Assembly: GCF_008831285.2 (NCBI RefSeq)
Contig: NC_045138.2
Location: 28,987,934-29,051,933, forward strand
Origin: Nymphaea colorata
Taxonomy: Eukaryota; Streptophyta; Magnoliopsida; Nymphaeales; Nymphaeaceae
Length of the DNA stretch: 64,000 nt
Direction of reading: 5' to 3'
Part shown: in pieces, positions 61,201 to 64,000 of the stretch
Layout: every line of letters begins with the position of its first letter
Position numbering within the stretch: the first letter of the stretch is position 1
Program-made: the position numbers and the translations under genes
Notes under the pieces: model-generated
Told to the model about the DNA's origin: nothing
The model's database searches: none
What the model saw: the letters and a program-made list of their open reading frames with translations, nothing else

Positions 61201-62053
61201 AAACATAAGAATACCACCGACGTTTAGTGATCAACAATGCAAACTATGATCATATGATGCTTAAGTAACAAATCTATATCTCATAGGATGGTTTTCAGTT
61301 GTCCTTGGTGCAGAGGCCCCTGGTATCACTTCCTCACTCATTTTCATCCTTATATGAAGGAGCAAATATATATGTTGCTGCTTTATGGAAGAACAGTTTC
61401 CGGTTCTCTTTTTTCCAAAGGCACCTGGTATCACCACCCCATCGGTTTTCTTCGTCCGATGAATTAGACCTCCTCCAACCTGGAGACGTGAAGGGAAAAC
61501 CCATCTAGACAGGTTGTGGAGCCCTTCTGGGCAAACGTGAAAAATGCTTGTCACAAAAAAGGAACTAGATCATTGATCAAGTTAATGTGTCAATGTTGCT
61601 GTGAAGCAGGAGGTTTGTAAAGAATGGTTGATGGTACATAGATAAAGAGTTGAAATAAAAGTTACCTATTCGTCAAATTGCTGTTTGTGTTGGTCCAAAT
61701 TAGGGGTTTCTTTTCCTCTTTGTGAATATTTTTCTTTCATGTTGCAGAGCCGGTTTGATGCTCAGAAGGCTCTTGCAAAGAACGGCTTGCAGATAAATGG
61801 CCTTCTTATCGTCGGGGTGAAGCCTTTGGATCCAATCTTGCGTCATTCCCTGAGCAACAAACTCAGCAGTCAAGGTTTCATGGTTTTACCGCCACCATCA
61901 TCTGATAGAAGCTCAGGTACAAGTCATTTGAAGGCTTCCCCCCGGCCATATTACCCACAACCTGAAGATAGCAGCCGCAGTTCTGTTGGTGCCATTGCTT
62001 CACCTTCAAAATCTGTTCTGTCGAGAATTGTGGATTTGATGTTTGGCATTTGA
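58218..62053 (+). CDS. NUP35: Nucleoporin NUP35/NUP53 (MPPN family), three exons
   Basis: Exons 58218-58792, 60508-60619 and 61748-62053 total 993 nt, 330 residues ending in TGA. The first exon is a low-complexity N part with the conserved FRDLASP and TPGQAAAVSALWRENF segments, proline runs and many Ser/Thr-Pro sites. The MPPN RRM-like domain starts at EEWVTVYGFGPGDTNLVLRE (about residue 186), continues CGIILKHIPGPRDANWMHIL and ends near LLIVGVKPLDP. This fold dimerises and links inner-ring nucleoporins. The C terminus SVLSRIVDLMFGI is an amphipathic helix that in homologues binds the nuclear membrane. Intron 1 starts GTATCTTC and ends without a pyrimidine tract, a weak U12-like signature. 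Intron 2 (61747 end) is ordinary. The ATG at 58218 is preceded by a long leader and gives the family's usual start. Confidence 0.95.
58793..60507 (+). other. NUP35: NUP35 intron 1, weak U12-like signals
   Basis: The donor GTATCTTC has two differences from the U12 site GTATCCTT. The 3' end AATTTTGACATCCTCAG has TTTTGAC 10 nt before the junction, resembling a U12 branch site with C-to-T changes, and no polypyrimidine tract. It also carries a repeat fragment at about 59730-59840. It could equally be an ordinary U2 intron. Confidence 0.25.
59730..59840. repeat. Fragment of the TGTCACATG-end element family in NUP35 intron 1
   Basis: The sequence is dense in GCACCCG and GTGCGGGTGC words (CACCCGATTCGGTTTGACC, CGCATCGGTGCGGGTGCG) and ends CCCGTGTGACTTAG, the same right end as the elements at 40575 and 41612 in SF3B2 intron 4. 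Its left end is not identifiable. Confidence 0.5.
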
Positions 62054-63625
62054 GTTGCTTCTACAATCTTGATCAAATTCTGCTGCAACATTTTTGTTTG
62101 TGTTTGGCATATATTGGTGGTGCTAATTCTATAAATCTTTCTTTTCCTATTGCAATCATTATTTTTCTGGTTCTTCTGCAAGCTTTGACAACTACCTCAT
62201 TTTCTCCGTTGTCCAAAAAACTTCTCTTTTTCCTCAGAAAACTGTATCCTTGGGCTTTCCGAAGAAGGCTATAACTTTTGTTCGCGGTACTTTCTCCAGA
62301 ATCTCCACCTTTAGTTCTGTTGTTTCTGTTTGGGGTTGTCTGGAAGTCGGGCTGTTTTTATGACAAAATTGGACATAGCAAGGCGATACTGTACTGCTAG
62401 TGGAGCGTCATGGTGGTCCTAGCCATTCTTCTCTTTACACTTGACTGGTTCATCTCCTCTCAAAGTTTCTGCAACTCCAAAAGTCTGAGCAATCCTTTCA
62501 TGTGTGAAGCCTTGGAGGAATCAGGCCTCACATTCTGCAGGGTATAGAAGAGCAAATCTCTAGACGGATACATATCATAACCGACACTATAGGAATGTTT
62601 TGATTTGTCATACGGGGATTGTATTGAAATTTGCCTTTTTTCACACTGTTTATTGTGGGATCTGGTCCTAACGCGGCTTCGCACATGGATGGTTTCCAAA
62701 TATGAGAGCATCTTGTGGGATGTATATTCTTTTTTTGCTTGGAATCCAAGCAAACCGGGACAGCGGTTGATGCTCACGGTCTTCCGCAAGTGGCAGGCCA
62801 GGCTTATATTCTTGCAGTTGGTGAGATTCTGAGCTAAGAAAGGAGAAAAAGCTGCTTGTTCATGCGACCAACTTCAGATGTAAGCTGCTTGTTGTAATAC
62901 GAGTTGTTTGTGTTTCGCCTTCGTACTTCCAATGAAGTAACATGAGTTCCGTCTAAATTAACGGATTAATGGACTCTTAGTCTTATGATGACCTTCAAGC
63001 TGAAAAAGCTTAGGAGTTTATATGAAAGAAAAAATCCATGATACTGATAGAAAAATAAAAGCAAATTTCTCCGGTTGCACTAATTATGCCTATGTGTCTT
63101 TTAGTTGACAAATGAACACGGGAGTTGTTCAAAATTGTCGCTACGAAAAGACGATTCCGAACCCAACCGTCCATTTAATACACAAAGTTGACAGCCATTT
63201 GCCACTACAAAGTCTACGAGAATTTCTGCATCATTTTCTCCTTCTATTTCTGTAAATTCAGCGACAAGAGAATGGCAATGGGCGCCTTTGGTTTTGAATA
63301 ACTTGAGAACCATCGATTCTCTCTCTCTCTCTCTCTCTTTAACGCAAAAACTGAGATCTGATTGCAGGTTTTGGTCTGCAAGTGAGTCCATGTGTGTTTT
63401 TGGAGACATCTGATAAAATTGAAACGATATAAGAGCTCATTTGTCTCTCAATGGGAATGGGGAGAGGTGGGTTTCCGCCATCTTTTCTCTAGGCTGTGAT
63501 GGGAATTGTAAACCTCTCACTGAAAATTTACTAAAACAACTGTCCATCAACATCAAAGTGACCAATTGTGGGAACACAAGTGTCGGTGTAAGCGCGTAGT
63601 GTGTTGCTTACAGATTGGAAAAAAA

Positions 63626-63683
<58 letters not shown>

Positions 63684-64000
63684 AAACCAAAGCTGCAACC
63701 ATTGACTACTGTTAGGTCGGTCTTGTGACCAAGCAGAACCATAAATTGCTGTTCTAAGACGCCACAAGCGTGAACCTCAAATTTAAACGGGTCCCAACAA
63801 ATGTTGTAAATATCGGTTCCTACTTCACATCAAAAACTTCAAAAAATGATATTAGAGAAGTATTTTGAATAGGCAGCCTCTAGGGAGTTGTATTATACAA
63901 TTTTTTATTTTTAAAAATTACAATATTTAATAGAGCATATTCGTTTTTCTACACTCAGTTAGCATTATTCCAGTTTGTGACTGATAGGATAAATATCAGA
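62054..64000. other. NUP35 3' flank; no further gene seen
   Basis: The first few hundred bases are the NUP35 3' UTR. Short ORFs on both strands at 62.46-62.83 kb and 63.1-63.4 kb have no family features or splice logic. Confidence 0.5.
63629..63677. repeat. (TA)n microsatellite
   Basis: An almost pure TA run of about 48 bp. The minus ORF through it (IYIYIYIY) is an artefact. Confidence 0.97.

Noticed and set aside
1-64000. tRNA or rRNA genes
   Set aside because: GGTTCGAAT words (for example near 17.26 and 17.35 kb) lack the A-box and cloverleaf context. No rRNA-like sequence was seen. A covariance-model scan would be needed to exclude tRNAs fully.

Overview
This window is nuclear DNA of a flowering plant. 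The evidence is intron-rich genes with plant-specific architectures: PLS-class pentatricopeptide (PPR) proteins, one with a DYW domain; a class-A GATA factor with the plant 18-residue zinc-finger loop; and plant-type SKIP, SF3B2 and NUP35 proteins. Long AT-rich intergenic stretches, large (AT)n microsatellites and many short inverted-repeat elements fit this. I cannot place the species more narrowly from sequence alone.

Layout, left to right: 3' end of a PPR gene (1-762, +); a five-exon RCC1-repeat gene (3633-6369, +) whose third intron looks like a minor-spliceosome (U12-type) intron with an unusual GG 3' end; SKIP/SNW splicing factor (9713-11545, -) with a probable leader intron reaching about 15.4 kb that holds a 1.29-kb inverted-repeat element; a repeat-rich stretch (15.6-30.3 kb) with a 148-bp tandem triplication, hairpin elements and a broken 5' fragment of a TMX2-like membrane protein gene; a two-exon GATA transcription factor (30376-31481, +); a gene-poor stretch with a LINE reverse-transcriptase relic; the 18-exon SF3B2 (SAP145) gene (36760-46901, +) with a repeat-filled 3.9-kb intron; a small three-exon gene for an unrecognised 101-residue protein (49294-50858, +); a disrupted PPR-DYW gene (53632-56478, -); and NUP35/NUP53 (58218-62053, +).

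There is no operon-like logic, since these are independent plant loci. Two encode spliceosome parts: SF3B2 (SF3b, shared by U2 snRNP and the U11/U12 di-snRNP) and SKIP (activated spliceosome). Three introns in the window carry U12-like signals of decreasing quality (RCC1 intron 3, SF3B2 intron 11, NUP35 intron 1). The RCC1 intron is the most noteworthy item because the conserved RCC1 motif and the reading frame are restored only by a GT-GG intron.

Exon coordinates were derived by hand from splice consensus, reading frame and protein-family conservation. No alignment or database search was run, and UTR limits are approximate.
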